The notes: generated by a model from the sequence alone, not told the origin. Shown: positions 1 to 9,980, counted from the first letter of the stretch. The stretch: 23,431 bases of DNA from CAKRZE01 sp045617585 (GCA_045617585.1 JAZLIW010000157.1:1-23431), one strand, 5' to 3'. Numbers and translations: made by a program.

Positions 1-1062
1 GAGAACGGCGGCGAGGGCTCCCGCCTCTATTCGACCGCCGATTCCGAGATCCGCACCCTCTGCCTGAAAAACAAGCTGCATCTGCTCGACGCCTCGGTCC
101 GCCACCTCGGGACCGACAAGAACTACGTCGTGCTGAAGAACCTGAACGAGCGGCTGAAGGACAAGGTCGATTTCTATTTCCGCACGCCGGTGGAGACGGT
201 GCGCAGGGAAGAGGACGGCTATACCGTCACCGCGGGCGGGGAGGAATATTCCTGCCGCACCTGCGTGATCTCGGTCGGACGCAGCGGGAGCAAATGGATG
301 GAGACGGTCTGCCGCTCGCTTGAGATCCCGACCCACAGCAACCGCGTCGATATCGGCGTCCGCGTCGAGCTCCCGGCGGAGATCTTCGCGCACCTGACCG
401 ACCGGCTCTACGAGAGCAAGATCGTCTACCGGACCGAAAAATACGGGGACCTCGTGCGCACCTTCTGTATGAACCCGCACGGCGCCGTCGTCAACGAGAA
501 CACGAACGGCATCGTCACAGTCAACGGTCACAGCTACGAGGACCCGGCGAAGCACACCCAGAACACGAATTTCGCTCTGCTGGTCTCCAAGCATTTCACG
601 GAGCCCTTCAACGACAGCAACGCCTACGCGGAGAACATCGCACGTCTCTCCAATATGCTGGGCGGCGGCGTGATCGTCCAGCGCTTCGGCGACCTGATCC
701 AGGGCAGACGCAGCACCGTCAGCCGCATCGAGGAGAGCTTCATCACCCCGACCCTCAGCGCCACCCCGGGCGACCTCTCCCTCGTGATCCCGAAGCGCAT
801 CCTCGACGGCATCATCGAGATGATCTACGCGCTCGACCGCATCGCCCCCGGGACCGCGAACGACGAAACGCTGCTTTACGGCGTCGAGGTCAAATTCTAC
901 AATATGCAGGTCGAGGTCGATCACGATCTGCAGGCCCGCCATCCCGGTCTCTACGTGATCGGCGACGGCAGCGGCGTGACGCATTCTCTCTCCCACGCGT
1001 CCGCCAGCGGCGTTTACGTTGCCCGCCGCATCGCGGGCGCCGGAACGGAAGAAGCACGGTAA
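1..1062 (+). CDS. FAD-dependent dehydrogenase (COG2509-like), 5'-truncated
   Basis: The frame is open from base 1 to a TAA at 1060-1062, so this is the C-terminal 353 residues of a longer protein; the N-terminal dinucleotide-binding GxGxxG segment lies outside the window. Near the end, YVIGDGSGVTHSLSHASASG is the typical C-terminal FAD-contacting segment of the uncharacterised NAD(P)/FAD-dependent dehydrogenases grouped as COG2509, and an ISVGRSGS segment lies in the middle. Family members are presumed cytoplasmic flavoprotein oxidoreductases with no settled substrate. The ATG at 130 is internal: residues upstream of it (STADSEIRTLCLKNK) read as normal protein and fit the family. The gene converges on the minus-strand LUD-domain gene and shares the hairpin terminator that follows it. 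Confidence 0.82.
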   Translation, partial: ENGGEGSRLYSTADSEIRTLCLKNKLHLLDASVRHLGTDKNYVVLKNLNERLKDKVDFYFRTPVETVRREEDGYTVTAGGEEYSCRTCVISVGRSGSKWMETVCRSLEIPTHSNRVDIGVRVELPAEIFAHLTDRLYESKIVYRTEKYGDLVRTFCMNPHGAVVNENTNGIVTVNGHSYEDPAKHTQNTNFALLVSKHFTEPFNDSNAYAENIARLSNMLGGGVIVQRFGDLIQGRRSTVSRIEESFITPTLSATPGDLSLVIPKRILDGIIEMIYALDRIAPGTANDETLLYGVEVKFYNMQVEVDHDLQARHPGLYVIGDGSGVTHSLSHASASGVYVARRIAGAGTEEAR

Positions 1063-1082
1063 GCAGACCGTCAGAAAAAGAT

Positions 1083-1120
1083 CCGACCCGAAGGAAAGGG
1101 ATCCCTTCGGGTCGGTTTTA
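1083..1120. terminator. bidirectional rho-independent terminator
   Basis: A perfect 12-bp stem (CCGACCCGAAGG at 1083-1094 with its complement at 1104-1115) is followed by TTTTATTA on the plus strand and preceded by an A-rich run at 1075-1081, which becomes a T-run on the minus strand. It lies between two convergent genes and should stop transcription from both. Confidence 0.85.
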
Positions 1121-1131
1121 TTATGAGAAGA

Positions 1132-1740
1132 TCAGTAGCCGAGCGGTTCTCCGACCAGCACAACTTCGTACCGGATCCCGTTCGACGGCTTTTCCCAGAA
1201 GACCGAGAGCACGCGGCAGATGCGCTCCGGGCTCTGACAGTTATAGCAGCGGTCGGCGTTCACGGCGCAGGGCGTTTTCCGGTGCAGCCGTTTTGCGTTC
1301 TTCGGCGCCGCGACGTTGCGCGCCCGGGCGATCGCCGCCTCTTCGTTCTCCGCCAGTTTGTTGATCCCGACGACGAAGATCACCCGTTCGTGCCCGTACA
1401 GCATCGCGGACACGCGGTTGCAGGTGCCGTCGATATTGACGATCTCTCCGGTCGCCGCGAGCGCGTTGACCGAGGAAAGATAGACCGCCGCCGCGTTCGC
1501 CGCGGCACGGACCGCGTTCGGGTCGGAACCGGCGGGCAGATGCTGATGCCAGAATACCTCGTTGTGCGTTTTCAGCTTTTCGTAAAGGCCGAGCTCGTCC
1601 AGCGTGACCGAGCCGCCCATGCCGACCGACGTCCCGTCGACCGACCGGTCGATCGCCTCCGCCGCTTCCTTCGCCGTCGCGTAATACGAGACGGCGTATC
1701 CTTTTTTCTCCAAACCGGCGCGTACCTCGTTCATATCCAT
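1132..1740 (-). CDS. LUD-domain protein (lactate utilisation LutC/DUF162-like)
   Basis: Protein of about 202 residues with LUD-domain hallmarks: GMGGSVTLDELG near residue 40, NIDGTCNRVSAMLYG in the middle, HERVIFVVGINKL, RNVAAPKNAKRL, and a C-terminal cysteine group CYNCQSPERIC. LUD proteins are cytoplasmic. LutB/LutC members take part in oxidising lactate to pyruvate, but many stand-alone members like this one have no demonstrated role. An ATG at 1749 also exists, but the GGAAAGG ribosome site ends directly against it (0 nt). The ATG at 1740 has a proper 9-nt spacing and is preferred. No LutA or LutB partner is visible nearby, so lactate oxidation should not be assumed. It has its own promoter at 1774-1802 and ends in the shared terminator. 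Confidence 0.85.
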   Translation of the reverse strand: MDMNEVRAGLEKKGYAVSYYATAKEAAEAIDRSVDGTSVGMGGSVTLDELGLYEKLKTHNEVFWHQHLPAGSDPNAVRAAANAAAVYLSSVNALAATGEIVNIDGTCNRVSAMLYGHERVIFVVGINKLAENEEAAIARARNVAAPKNAKRLHRKTPCAVNADRCYNCQSPERICRVLSVFWEKPSNGIRYEVVLVGEPLGY

Positions 1741-1773
1741 ACCGTTCATCCTTTCCGTATTCCCGTTTTTTTC

Positions 1774-1802
1774 ATTGTATCACGGTTGGGAACGGATTGC
1801 AA
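1774..1802 (-). promoter_or_regulatory. sigma-A promoter of the LUD-domain gene
   Basis: Read on the minus strand, TTGCAA (1802-1797) and TACAAT (1779-1774) are separated by exactly 17 nt and point at the LUD-domain gene, leaving a leader of roughly 25-30 nt with the GGAAAGG ribosome site. Confidence 0.75.
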
Positions 1803-1901
1803 GCGGAAATTCGGGTTTGATCCGGAAATATCAGAAAAAAATCCGTTCGTATAAACCGTCTATTCAGGGTCACGATAAGTTCCGCTTTTTTGGTAAATGG
1901 A

Positions 1902-1930
1902 TTGACAAACTGTTAACAATGTGCTACAAT
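1902..1930 (+). promoter_or_regulatory. strong sigma-A promoter of the giant surface-protein gene
   Basis: A consensus TTGACA (1902-1907), a 17-nt spacer and TACAAT (1925-1930) with an extended -10 TG at 1922-1923. The expected start of transcription is near 1937, about 55 nt before the ATG at 1993. This is close to an ideal promoter, suggesting high constitutive potential. Confidence 0.88.
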
Positions 1931-1992
1931 AAAATTAACTACTATTGTTTTCCGGAAATAACGGAGAACGGTGGATTTTACAGGAGGTATCT

Positions 1993-4900
1993 ATGAAAAA
2001 GCGCATACTGGCATTGTTTTTGACCCTTTGTATGCTGCTGGGCGCGGCGCCTGCGGTTTTTGCCGGCGGCGGTACGTCTACCGGCACAGCTGTCCCGGAC
2101 ACGCTGACCCGGGGCACGACTTCTCCGGTACCAACCGCGGGAAATAACAGATATTTCTCGCAGAACGCTCCGGCAGCGGAAACTGCTTTGGAAACGAACG
2201 AGATCTCTTTCGCGGCACATTCCCCGGAAGAAGAACAGTACCTTGTTTCCGAGCTTTCCACTACGGTATGGTCCGAGGATATGGGCGACCTGTACTACCG
2301 TCTCGAAGACGGGGAACAGCTCGTTTACCGTTTCGAGATCCCGGACGGTACCGTTTCCGCGTCCATTCGGATGCCCGCCCTCGGGATCTATGAGATCCTG
2401 GCGGGCAGTTCTCCGGAAACTGCGCGCATCGTCTATGCCTCTCCGAGGGTCTACAACGACGCCTACACCGGAGGGACCGACAACTGGGACACGCAGTGGC
2501 TCCCGGCGGAAGAATACACCTCGGTCTTCGAGCCTCTTCTGAAAGAGATCGATCTGACTCCGGTGATCGACGGGACCGAGCTGTTCGTGATCCTGAGATG
2601 TACCGGCAATATCCCGAACGATATCAAGACCGGTATCTGGGACCGGGATCAGGCGATCAGAAATTCCCAAAAATACGTCAACCGCCGTTGGAACCTGATG
2701 AACGGCTATCCGAGGAGCGGCGGCGGGATCGGCTCCCGCGATCAGCTCGGTGTATACGACGGCGAAACGTACTCCGACGGTCTGATCACCCTGACGTATA
2801 CTGTCGGTGCAGGCAGCTTCGCTCCTTCCGCCAGTGCAGGCGCGCCGATCGTCATTGACGCGCTGGATTACGATACGTACGACGCGTATCTCGTGGAAGG
2901 CTTCTACAACCGGCATATGGGCGGTCTGTATCACGATGCCAACGCCTATTCCGTCCTGAAGTTCACGTACGAGGGCGATCCCTCCGCGGCTTCTCTGTTT
3001 CTCCCGATCAGCAATCAGTATTCCGTCCTTGCTTCTTCGGATAACCGGGATTATTCAGAGATCGCCCGCAACGAATACGGCGGCAGCATTACCAGTCATG
3101 ATCTTGAACTTGATCTGACCGGTTTCCTCGGCACAGGCGCGATCTACGTCAGGATCCAGGACTCCATTCCCACCGACGGCAACGGCGCCTATATCACCGG
3201 CGGCGACAAGAAGATCGTCTTCTCCGTCGGCGGCGGCTCTGCTTCGTCTGACATTGTCAGGATCTTTGACTTTGAAGAGCCCTGCTTCGGGGAAGTGAAT
3301 ACCGCCGATCAGATCGACGGTTCGGGGTGCGTTACTTTTTTCGTCCCCGACAACGACGTCCATGTTTTTACAAAATGGTTTGACGCTCCCATCGACCTGA
3401 GCGGCTGTGATTACGTCGAATTCTGGTTCTATATTTCCGACGTTTCCAGGATCAACGGCTTCGGGCCCGGACAGATCGAGTTGACTTCCAGCGGCACGTG
3501 CGATAGGGAAGAACTCGCCTTCGACATTCGTACTTTTTCGGACCTGATCGTCGGCGAGCCAGTTGACGGCTGGAATCTTGTCCGTCTCAATCTCCGTGAT
3601 CCCGATGGAGACAACGGTTTCATTCCCGAAAATTTCAATTACTTCCGGATGTACACGATCCAGGGCGATCTTGCGGGAACAACGATCGGCTGGGATATGA
3701 TGTACGCCCGCGCCGAGGGCACGGAGGCGCCTGCTCCCGTACGGACGGAAGCGCCTTATGAACCTGAGATCGACTATTATGAGGAATTCTGGTCAGAAAG
3801 ACCGTCGGTGCCCACATTCAGGCTGATCCCGACCGATATTTCCGGTGCCGAATACCTCGGCTTCGATCTCTTCGTTGAGGATGCGGAGGCATTTTACCTC
3901 GATCAGATCGAATTCAGCTCCCATGATATGTTCGACTGGCAGGAATTATGTCAGAACCGTCCGTGCTCCGCGTGGGACCTTCACGACGGCTGGAACACGG
4001 TGGTCATCCCGATCCATGCGCTCAGAAGTTCGGATGATTATGACCCCGGCGACGGAAGCGTGCCCGGCTTCGACTACACCTGCTTCCGCCGGATCCGGAT
4101 GTACAACGTCACGGAGGATACTCCCGGGACGCTCGTCAGAATAGCAAACGTCCGCGGCATTCTTCCGGACGGCAGCTGGATCCGCGTGCCTTTTGAAGGC
4201 GAATGGGTCGAACCTCAGCCTGAATACGAGGAGCCCTGGATCGACGGGATCCACGCCGCGACGAACGGCGAGGGGTCGTGGTCGATCACCGTCGACGTTT
4301 ACGGTCTGAATCATCCCGAAACGTACAAAAACGCATACGTCGTGATCGTTGATTTCCGGACCGGAAACAGGATCGGTACCTTTTATCTGAATCCGGATGA
4401 GAACGGCCGTGTTTCCGCAGGTCCTTTTGCGGATCACAGCAGAGATACGTTTGTGATCACGCCGGACGATACGTCCAGATACGTGGCTGATTCGGATATC
4501 CCGCTTGCGTATGGCAGAGATTATGAGCTGATCTATAAGTATAATGATTACTCAAGCGTTGGCTGGGGGTTCACGATCGATGACTATACCGATCCGGAGA
4601 CCGGGATCCGCTATTATAACGGTCCGAACGGGATGACCATGGACGGTACCGCGCTCCATGACGTGACCGATCTCGTGATCTACCGTGCCCCCAACGGCAG
4701 CGATGTCAGTTTCGTTACCGGCTTTTCCGGTAAAGCCGGGCTTCGCTCGGTCGTTGTCAACAGAGGCGTCAGACTTGACGATAACGCGTTCAGCGACTGC
4801 GCGGATCTGGAAACGGTCGAATTCATGGATTGGGTGATGTTCGGCCAGACTGTTTTCAGCGGCTGCACGTCCCTGCAATCCGTGTACTTTGCCGAGGACT

Positions 4901-7900
4901 GTGAACCCGCTTCTCAGATGTTCCGCGGATGTTCCTCTCTGGAAACGATCTGGATCCGGAATAGCAGATATCCGGGCTCGGATTTCCGGTCTTCGGGAAT
5001 GTCCGAAAGTGCGCTGATCTACACGGAAAACGGCAATACGGTTTACGATATTTACGGAAACTGGATCCCGTCGGACCGGCAGATCACCATCCTGTCTCAG
5101 CCGATGTTCACGCACGACATATATCTCGGTGAGCCCGCGATGCTGTCCGTCAACGCTGCCGGCAGCGGATTGACCTACCGGTGGTGGTATTATTCGGGCG
5201 GCTGGCAGGCAGTCGGTACGGATTCCCCCGAGTTCCTGTATATCGGAGACCGGAGCGGCGGTGCGATCCGCTGCACGATCACCGATGAAAACGGCCACCG
5301 TGTCATGACCGATGATATCTGGCCGTATATCCGTATTGATCAGGAGTATTATCTTTACCTGACGGTGAGACCCAGAGACTGCACCGCTGTCGCGGGCGGT
5401 CAAGGTGCCGCGTTCTTCGTCTATGCGGAAGGGCTTGGCCTTGCCTATCAGTGGCAGAAGAGAAACGCGGACGGCAGCTGGACCGACTGGACCGGCTCCG
5501 ACGCGCAGGAGTCCTATATCATCGTTCCCGCGGTAACGGAGTATGACGGTGCGGCGTTCCGCTGCCTGATCACCGACGCGTACGGCAATATGATCGTGAC
5601 CGCTCCCGTCACCATGACGCTCGTCCGTTTTGCGATCACCGAACAGCCGCAGAACGTAACGGTGCAGGGAACGGAAGCGGTGCATCTGGAGATCGGTGCC
5701 GAGGGAGATATCGTCAGATACGAATGGAGGATCTGGCGTGAAGGCGGAAACGTCCTGTGGGCGGAATACTATACCGATACCCCGTGGATCGATCTCGGAC
5801 TTGAACCGTATCCCGATTTTATCTGTAACTGCACCGTCGTTCATCAGAACGGAAGCACGCTGACGTCCGATTTTGCGGAGATCCGTTTTGAAGATCCGAT
5901 CGTGATCTATGAACAACCCTGCGAGTATTATTTAACAGTGTGCGGCGACTCTGCCTGGTTCTATGCCGACGCCTCCGGCTTCGGATGGCTTGAATATGAA
6001 TGGCAGTACCGTATGCCCGGCGATCCCGATTGGAGCGTCGTCGGTTACGGCAGTACCCTCTGCCTGTCGGTTGCGCTCGGTGAGTATTTCGGTGCGGAGT
6101 TCCGCTGCCGGATCAGTGACCGGTGGGGGAACGTCGTTTACACCGACACCGCTGAGCTTCATCAGTTCTATATTTACGATCAGACCGATCGTCTTTTCGT
6201 GGATCCCGGTACCGTGTATGCCACGGTCAGCGCGGTCGGCAGCGGCTTGACTTATCAGTGGCAGTATTCCGCGGACGGCGGTATGACCTGGAAGAATTCG
6301 ACTGCCGCTTCCGCAAAGTCGTCCCGCTTCTCGATCAACGCAAGAGCGGCGATCGACGGATATCTCTACCGTTGTCTGCTCGTTGACGAGAAGGGAACCG
6401 AATGCTATTCCGACGTGATCGAGCTGAGGCTGATCACCCCGATCACGCAGGTCTCTCTTCCCGAGACGTTTGCTGTGAGCAGGGACGAGGATATCTTTGT
6501 TTACGCGGAGTACGAAGGTACTTATGCGGACAGTATCTGGGAAGTCAGATATCCCTGGGATACTGATTTCGTTGAGGTCACCTACGGAGCGGATTATTTT
6601 GGATTCCATTCCATGTTTGAAACATGGGACGGAGCCGTGATCCGCTGCACGATGATCGACTTTGACGGAAACGCTGTCGTTTCCAACGAGATGGTCATCT
6701 CTGTCTGCCCGATCCGGATCGAGTGGCAGACGGAACAGATCCTCGGAATGCCCGGAGAATGGCTCGGTACCGAAGTTTACGCTTACGGTCCCGTGACCGG
6801 ATATCAGTGGCAGATCTGCCGTGACGGTATGACCTGGACCGATATCGAGGGGGCTGAATCCGCTTACTATTTCTGGAACATGCAGGAAAGCGACGTCGAC
6901 GCGCTGCTGCGCTGCGCCGTATTCAGCGACGGCTGGACCCTGTACAGCAGAGAGATCCCCGTTGTGAAATACGAATGGATCCGTTTCGTGACGCAGCCAA
7001 AACGTGCCGAGATCGGATTCGGTGAGGCTTATACCCTGATCGCCGACGTGACCGGAAGCATTGAGAGCGCATGGTGGGAATACCTGACGCCCACCGCACC
7101 GACGTGGGAGGTCTGGGAAGGCGGTAACGACGGAAGACTGACGGTTTACGGTACGGAGGAGATCCCCCTCGCAGCCTATCGTTTCGTCGTATGTGACATT
7201 CTTGGTCAGTTATATTATTCCGATAATGCGGAGGTCTGCGTCTGCGACGATCCCATGAAGATCATCGGCATCGAAGGGCCGACGATCCGTGACGGCGTGC
7301 TTACCTTCTCCGTTGAAACGAACCGTCCTTCACACTATTATGAATGGCAGTGGCAGTATCCGGGGGAATACTATTGGTACTGCTTCAACAGCGAAACCGC
7401 GAACAGCGACACCCTGCTCTTTACGGAATACCCTGATTACGGTAATCCCATCCTGATCCGCTGCGTGGTTTCAAGCGAGAGGGGTGGCGTCGTTTCCGAC
7501 GCGGTTCTCTATGAATTCCCGAGACCCGTGAATTACGTGGGCAGCTACGGCCGCACGGAGCTTTTCATGGACGGAAACGGCTCCTGCGACGTGTATACCG
7601 ACGGGACCGTGAAGAACGTCGTATGGTATCTTGCGGATCCCGCGGATCCCGATCATCCCGTGGAATTTGCGAAGGGAAGCCTGAGCGTGATCGTTCCCCA
7701 CGATCCGTCCCTGAACGGAATGATGCTTTACTGCACCGCTGAGGATTACTGGGGAGAGACTTATTCCACGGAACCCGTCACGATCCGGGTCTATGACTTC
7801 CGTATTTATGAACTGACCGAAGGAAGTTACAATATTTTGGAGAACGACGGATTTGAACTCTACGTCAACGCAGAGGGCAATATCGTCTCTTACCGTTGGG

Positions 7901-9894
7901 AAAAGAATACGCCGGACGGATTCGTTCCGGTGAACGCTCCCGACGCGAACAGCGCGCACTGTATCATTGATCCGGAGCTCGAAGCGGCAAGAGGCGGAGA
8001 ATACCGCTGCGTGATTACTGACGTCAACGGCATCGAGTACGTGAGCGAACTGTGCGTTCTCAACATCTGCACTCCGTTCGCGATCGTCGATCAGCCGGAA
8101 GAGTTGATCTGCTACGCGGGTAAACGGGTCGAGATCAGGATCGAATACACCGGGACCGTGTACGATTTCGTGTGGTTCACGTACAGAAGCGGTTTGGAAC
8201 CGCTGCCCGGAGACTGGTACTTCCTCAATGACGGAGGCCGGACGTATATCTGCTGCTCGGCGGTGCTTGACGCCTCCTATGACGGCTTGACCGTGTACGC
8301 AAGGATCTACGACCCGTTCCGGAACGAATACTCGTCTGACATGATCCTTCTCCGCGTGCTTACACCTCTCACGATCGTGGAAGAACCCGCCGATATTGTG
8401 ACCCGTCCCGGCTCCGTGACGTCCAGCGTCATCGCCGAGGGCGACAGTCTGACCTATCAGTGGTACTATTCCAAGAACGGCGGCGAAACCTGGGTCAAGG
8501 CGACCGCCGCAACCGCAAAGACCGCGGCTTACACGGTCAACGCAAGAGCCGACCTTGACGGTTATCTCTATCACTGCGTGATCACCGACGGCATGGGCAA
8601 TCAACTGACGACCGCGACGGCAAGTCTGACGATCGGCACGCCTCTGAGGATCACCGAACAGACGGATCATATCACGACGCGTCCCGGCAGCGTTGTCTTC
8701 TCCGTGAACGCGGAAGGCGATGAACTGACGTATCAGTGGTATTACTCCAAGAACGGCGGCGAAACCTGGGTCAAGGCGACCGCTGCTTCCGCAAAGACCG
8801 CAGCTTACACGGTCAACGCAAGAAACGATCTGGACGGATACCTCTATTACTGTGTCGTCACCGACGTCCGCGGAAATCAGGTGTGGAGCGTACCCGCATG
8901 TCTGACGATCTACAACGGACCGCAGATCAACGTTCAGCCTGCCGATATCCTGACCGTTCCCGGGTCTGTGATCTTCTCCGTCGACGCGGAGGGGGTCGGT
9001 CTGACCTACCAGTGGTACTATTCCAAGAACGGCGGCGAAACCTGGGTAAAGGCGACGGCGGCGACCGCAAAGACTGCGAATTACACGGTCAACGCCAGAT
9101 ATGATATCAGCGGTTATCTCTATCGCTGCACGATCACCGACTCCTACTCTCTCAGCGTTACCACCGACGTCGCGGCACTGACCGTCCGTGATTATTCACA
9201 GGGTCTCTCCTATTCCGACAACGGCGACGGGACCTGCACCCTGACAGGGATAGGGAACTGCACGGATACGGTTATTATGATCCCTCCGCAGTACAATAAT
9301 ATGGCGGTCGTTTCCATCGGATATTCTGCATTCGAAGGCTGCTCGGGTCTGACCTCGGTCACGATCCCTGACAGTGTGATGAGCATCGGACAGGAAGCGT
9401 TCTATTACTGCACGGGTCTGACCTCGATCGACATCCCTGACAGTGTGACGGTCATCTGCCCGTTTGCGTTTGAGGGCTGCTCGGGTCTGACCTCGATTGT
9501 GATCCCGGAATATATGGAATTCGTTGACTTCGGCGCGTTCAGATCCTGCACGGGATTGACCTCAGTCATTCTTCCTGACAGTCCGATTTGGATCGGTCGA
9601 AATGCGTTTGCTTATTGCACGGGACTGACCTCGGTTACGATCCCGGACAGTGTGACGGGACTTGAAGATTTTGCATTCTTGGGCTGCAGCAATCTGAAAA
9701 CCGTCGCGATGGGCGATCCTCTGAAAATGTCGTTCGTCGGGTCGGATGCGTTCCTCGACTGTGACAATCTGGAAATGATCCTGATTGATTGGGGAGACGA
9801 ACCCATGCCATATTCTTACGCATACAGCGTTTTCCCGGAATATGCGGAGATCATCGTCCTTCAGGTTGTTGAGGAGGGAGTTCCAACCGGCTGA
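1993..9894 (+). CDS. giant secreted multidomain protein: CBM-like, Ig-like and BspA-type LRR domains
   Basis: A 2633-residue protein. The ATG at 1993 is chosen because AGGAGG (1982-1987) precedes it and a Sec signal follows (KKR, a hydrophobic core, cleavage near AVFA, residues 1-25); the in-frame ATG at 1945 lies upstream of that ribosome site. Domain order as read: two jelly-roll, carbohydrate-binding-like segments (about 417-560 and 590-730); a short BspA-type LRR block (about 885-1020; repeated CxxLxxV and AFxxC patterns); about 15 Ig-like modules of roughly 91 residues (1030-2398), most with a central YQW and a later YRC; then five or six BspA-type LRRs of 23 residues (AFEGCSGLTSVTIPDSV). 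No LPxTG, SLH or transmembrane anchor is visible, so it is predicted to be secreted or held non-covalently. A role in adhesion or glycan binding is inference. It is monocistronic, between a strong promoter and a terminator. Confidence 0.88.
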   Translation: MKKRILALFLTLCMLLGAAPAVFAGGGTSTGTAVPDTLTRGTTSPVPTAGNNRYFSQNAPAAETALETNEISFAAHSPEEEQYLVSELSTTVWSEDMGDLYYRLEDGEQLVYRFEIPDGTVSASIRMPALGIYEILAGSSPETARIVYASPRVYNDAYTGGTDNWDTQWLPAEEYTSVFEPLLKEIDLTPVIDGTELFVILRCTGNIPNDIKTGIWDRDQAIRNSQKYVNRRWNLMNGYPRSGGGIGSRDQLGVYDGETYSDGLITLTYTVGAGSFAPSASAGAPIVIDALDYDTYDAYLVEGFYNRHMGGLYHDANAYSVLKFTYEGDPSAASLFLPISNQYSVLASSDNRDYSEIARNEYGGSITSHDLELDLTGFLGTGAIYVRIQDSIPTDGNGAYITGGDKKIVFSVGGGSASSDIVRIFDFEEPCFGEVNTADQIDGSGCVTFFVPDNDVHVFTKWFDAPIDLSGCDYVEFWFYISDVSRINGFGPGQIELTSSGTCDREELAFDIRTFSDLIVGEPVDGWNLVRLNLRDPDGDNGFIPENFNYFRMYTIQGDLAGTTIGWDMMYARAEGTEAPAPVRTEAPYEPEIDYYEEFWSERPSVPTFRLIPTDISGAEYLGFDLFVEDAEAFYLDQIEFSSHDMFDWQELCQNRPCSAWDLHDGWNTVVIPIHALRSSDDYDPGDGSVPGFDYTCFRRIRMYNVTEDTPGTLVRIANVRGILPDGSWIRVPFEGEWVEPQPEYEEPWIDGIHAATNGEGSWSITVDVYGLNHPETYKNAYVVIVDFRTGNRIGTFYLNPDENGRVSAGPFADHSRDTFVITPDDTSRYVADSDIPLAYGRDYELIYKYNDYSSVGWGFTIDDYTDPETGIRYYNGPNGMTMDGTALHDVTDLVIYRAPNGSDVSFVTGFSGKAGLRSVVVNRGVRLDDNAFSDCADLETVEFMDWVMFGQTVFSGCTSLQSVYFAEDCEPASQMFRGCSSLETIWIRNSRYPGSDFRSSGMSESALIYTENGNTVYDIYGNWIPSDRQITILSQPMFTHDIYLGEPAMLSVNAAGSGLTYRWWYYSGGWQAVGTDSPEFLYIGDRSGGAIRCTITDENGHRVMTDDIWPYIRIDQEYYLYLTVRPRDCTAVAGGQGAAFFVYAEGLGLAYQWQKRNADGSWTDWTGSDAQESYIIVPAVTEYDGAAFRCLITDAYGNMIVTAPVTMTLVRFAITEQPQNVTVQGTEAVHLEIGAEGDIVRYEWRIWREGGNVLWAEYYTDTPWIDLGLEPYPDFICNCTVVHQNGSTLTSDFAEIRFEDPIVIYEQPCEYYLTVCGDSAWFYADASGFGWLEYEWQYRMPGDPDWSVVGYGSTLCLSVALGEYFGAEFRCRISDRWGNVVYTDTAELHQFYIYDQTDRLFVDPGTVYATVSAVGSGLTYQWQYSADGGMTWKNSTAASAKSSRFSINARAAIDGYLYRCLLVDEKGTECYSDVIELRLITPITQVSLPETFAVSRDEDIFVYAEYEGTYADSIWEVRYPWDTDFVEVTYGADYFGFHSMFETWDGAVIRCTMIDFDGNAVVSNEMVISVCPIRIEWQTEQILGMPGEWLGTEVYAYGPVTGYQWQICRDGMTWTDIEGAESAYYFWNMQESDVDALLRCAVFSDGWTLYSREIPVVKYEWIRFVTQPKRAEIGFGEAYTLIADVTGSIESAWWEYLTPTAPTWEVWEGGNDGRLTVYGTEEIPLAAYRFVVCDILGQLYYSDNAEVCVCDDPMKIIGIEGPTIRDGVLTFSVETNRPSHYYEWQWQYPGEYYWYCFNSETANSDTLLFTEYPDYGNPILIRCVVSSERGGVVSDAVLYEFPRPVNYVGSYGRTELFMDGNGSCDVYTDGTVKNVVWYLADPADPDHPVEFAKGSLSVIVPHDPSLNGMMLYCTAEDYWGETYSTEPVTIRVYDFRIYELTEGSYNILENDGFELYVNAEGNIVSYRWEKNTPDGFVPVNAPDANSAHCIIDPELEAARGGEYRCVITDVNGIEYVSELCVLNICTPFAIVDQPEELICYAGKRVEIRIEYTGTVYDFVWFTYRSGLEPLPGDWYFLNDGGRTYICCSAVLDASYDGLTVYARIYDPFRNEYSSDMILLRVLTPLTIVEEPADIVTRPGSVTSSVIAEGDSLTYQWYYSKNGGETWVKATAATAKTAAYTVNARADLDGYLYHCVITDGMGNQLTTATASLTIGTPLRITEQTDHITTRPGSVVFSVNAEGDELTYQWYYSKNGGETWVKATAASAKTAAYTVNARNDLDGYLYYCVVTDVRGNQVWSVPACLTIYNGPQINVQPADILTVPGSVIFSVDAEGVGLTYQWYYSKNGGETWVKATAATAKTANYTVNARYDISGYLYRCTITDSYSLSVTTDVAALTVRDYSQGLSYSDNGDGTCTLTGIGNCTDTVIMIPPQYNNMAVVSIGYSAFEGCSGLTSVTIPDSVMSIGQEAFYYCTGLTSIDIPDSVTVICPFAFEGCSGLTSIVIPEYMEFVDFGAFRSCTGLTSVILPDSPIWIGRNAFAYCTGLTSVTIPDSVTGLEDFAFLGCSNLKTVAMGDPLKMSFVGSDAFLDCDNLEMILIDWGDEPMPYSYAYSVFPEYAEIIVLQVVEEGVPTG
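8370..9186 (+). repeat. three near-identical 276-bp tandem modules (Ig-like 13-15)
   Basis: The same TGGTAYTAYTCCAAGAACGG segment begins at 8461, 8737 and 9013, so the period is exactly 276 bp (92 codons). Each copy continues with almost the same sequence through the run encoding GGETWVKAT and AKTA.YTVNAR. A related but diverged copy is visible near 6256. The copies encode the last three Ig-like modules of the giant protein. Confidence 0.9.
9324..9700 (+). repeat. 69-bp tandem LRR repeats
   Basis: The core CGGG(T/A)(C/T)TGACCTC occurs at 9344, 9413, 9482, 9551 and 9620, always 69 bp (23 codons) apart, with a weaker sixth unit near 9689. Each encodes one BspA-type leucine-rich repeat of the form C(S/T)GLTSVxIPDSV. 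Confidence 0.9.
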
Positions 9895-9938
9895 CTTCGG
9901 TCATTTTATCATGGCATAACGGAACCGCTTCCGTAAAC

Positions 9939-9980
9939 GCGGGGTCCGAACCGAAAACGGTTTGGACCCCGCGCATTTTT
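9939..9980 (+). terminator. rho-independent terminator of the giant gene
   Basis: A 14-bp stem (9939-9952 with 9959-9972, one G-U pair) around a GAAAAC loop, followed by GCATTTTT. It lies 45 nt after the stop codon at 9892-9894. Confidence 0.85.

Noticed and set aside
4552..5916. Minus-strand frame of 454 codons within the giant gene
   Set aside because: It is antisense to a clearly coding, repeat-structured frame, has no ribosome site or recognisable motif, and shows the Asp/Arg/Ile-rich shadow pattern. The minus frame at 7471-8670 was rejected for the same reasons.
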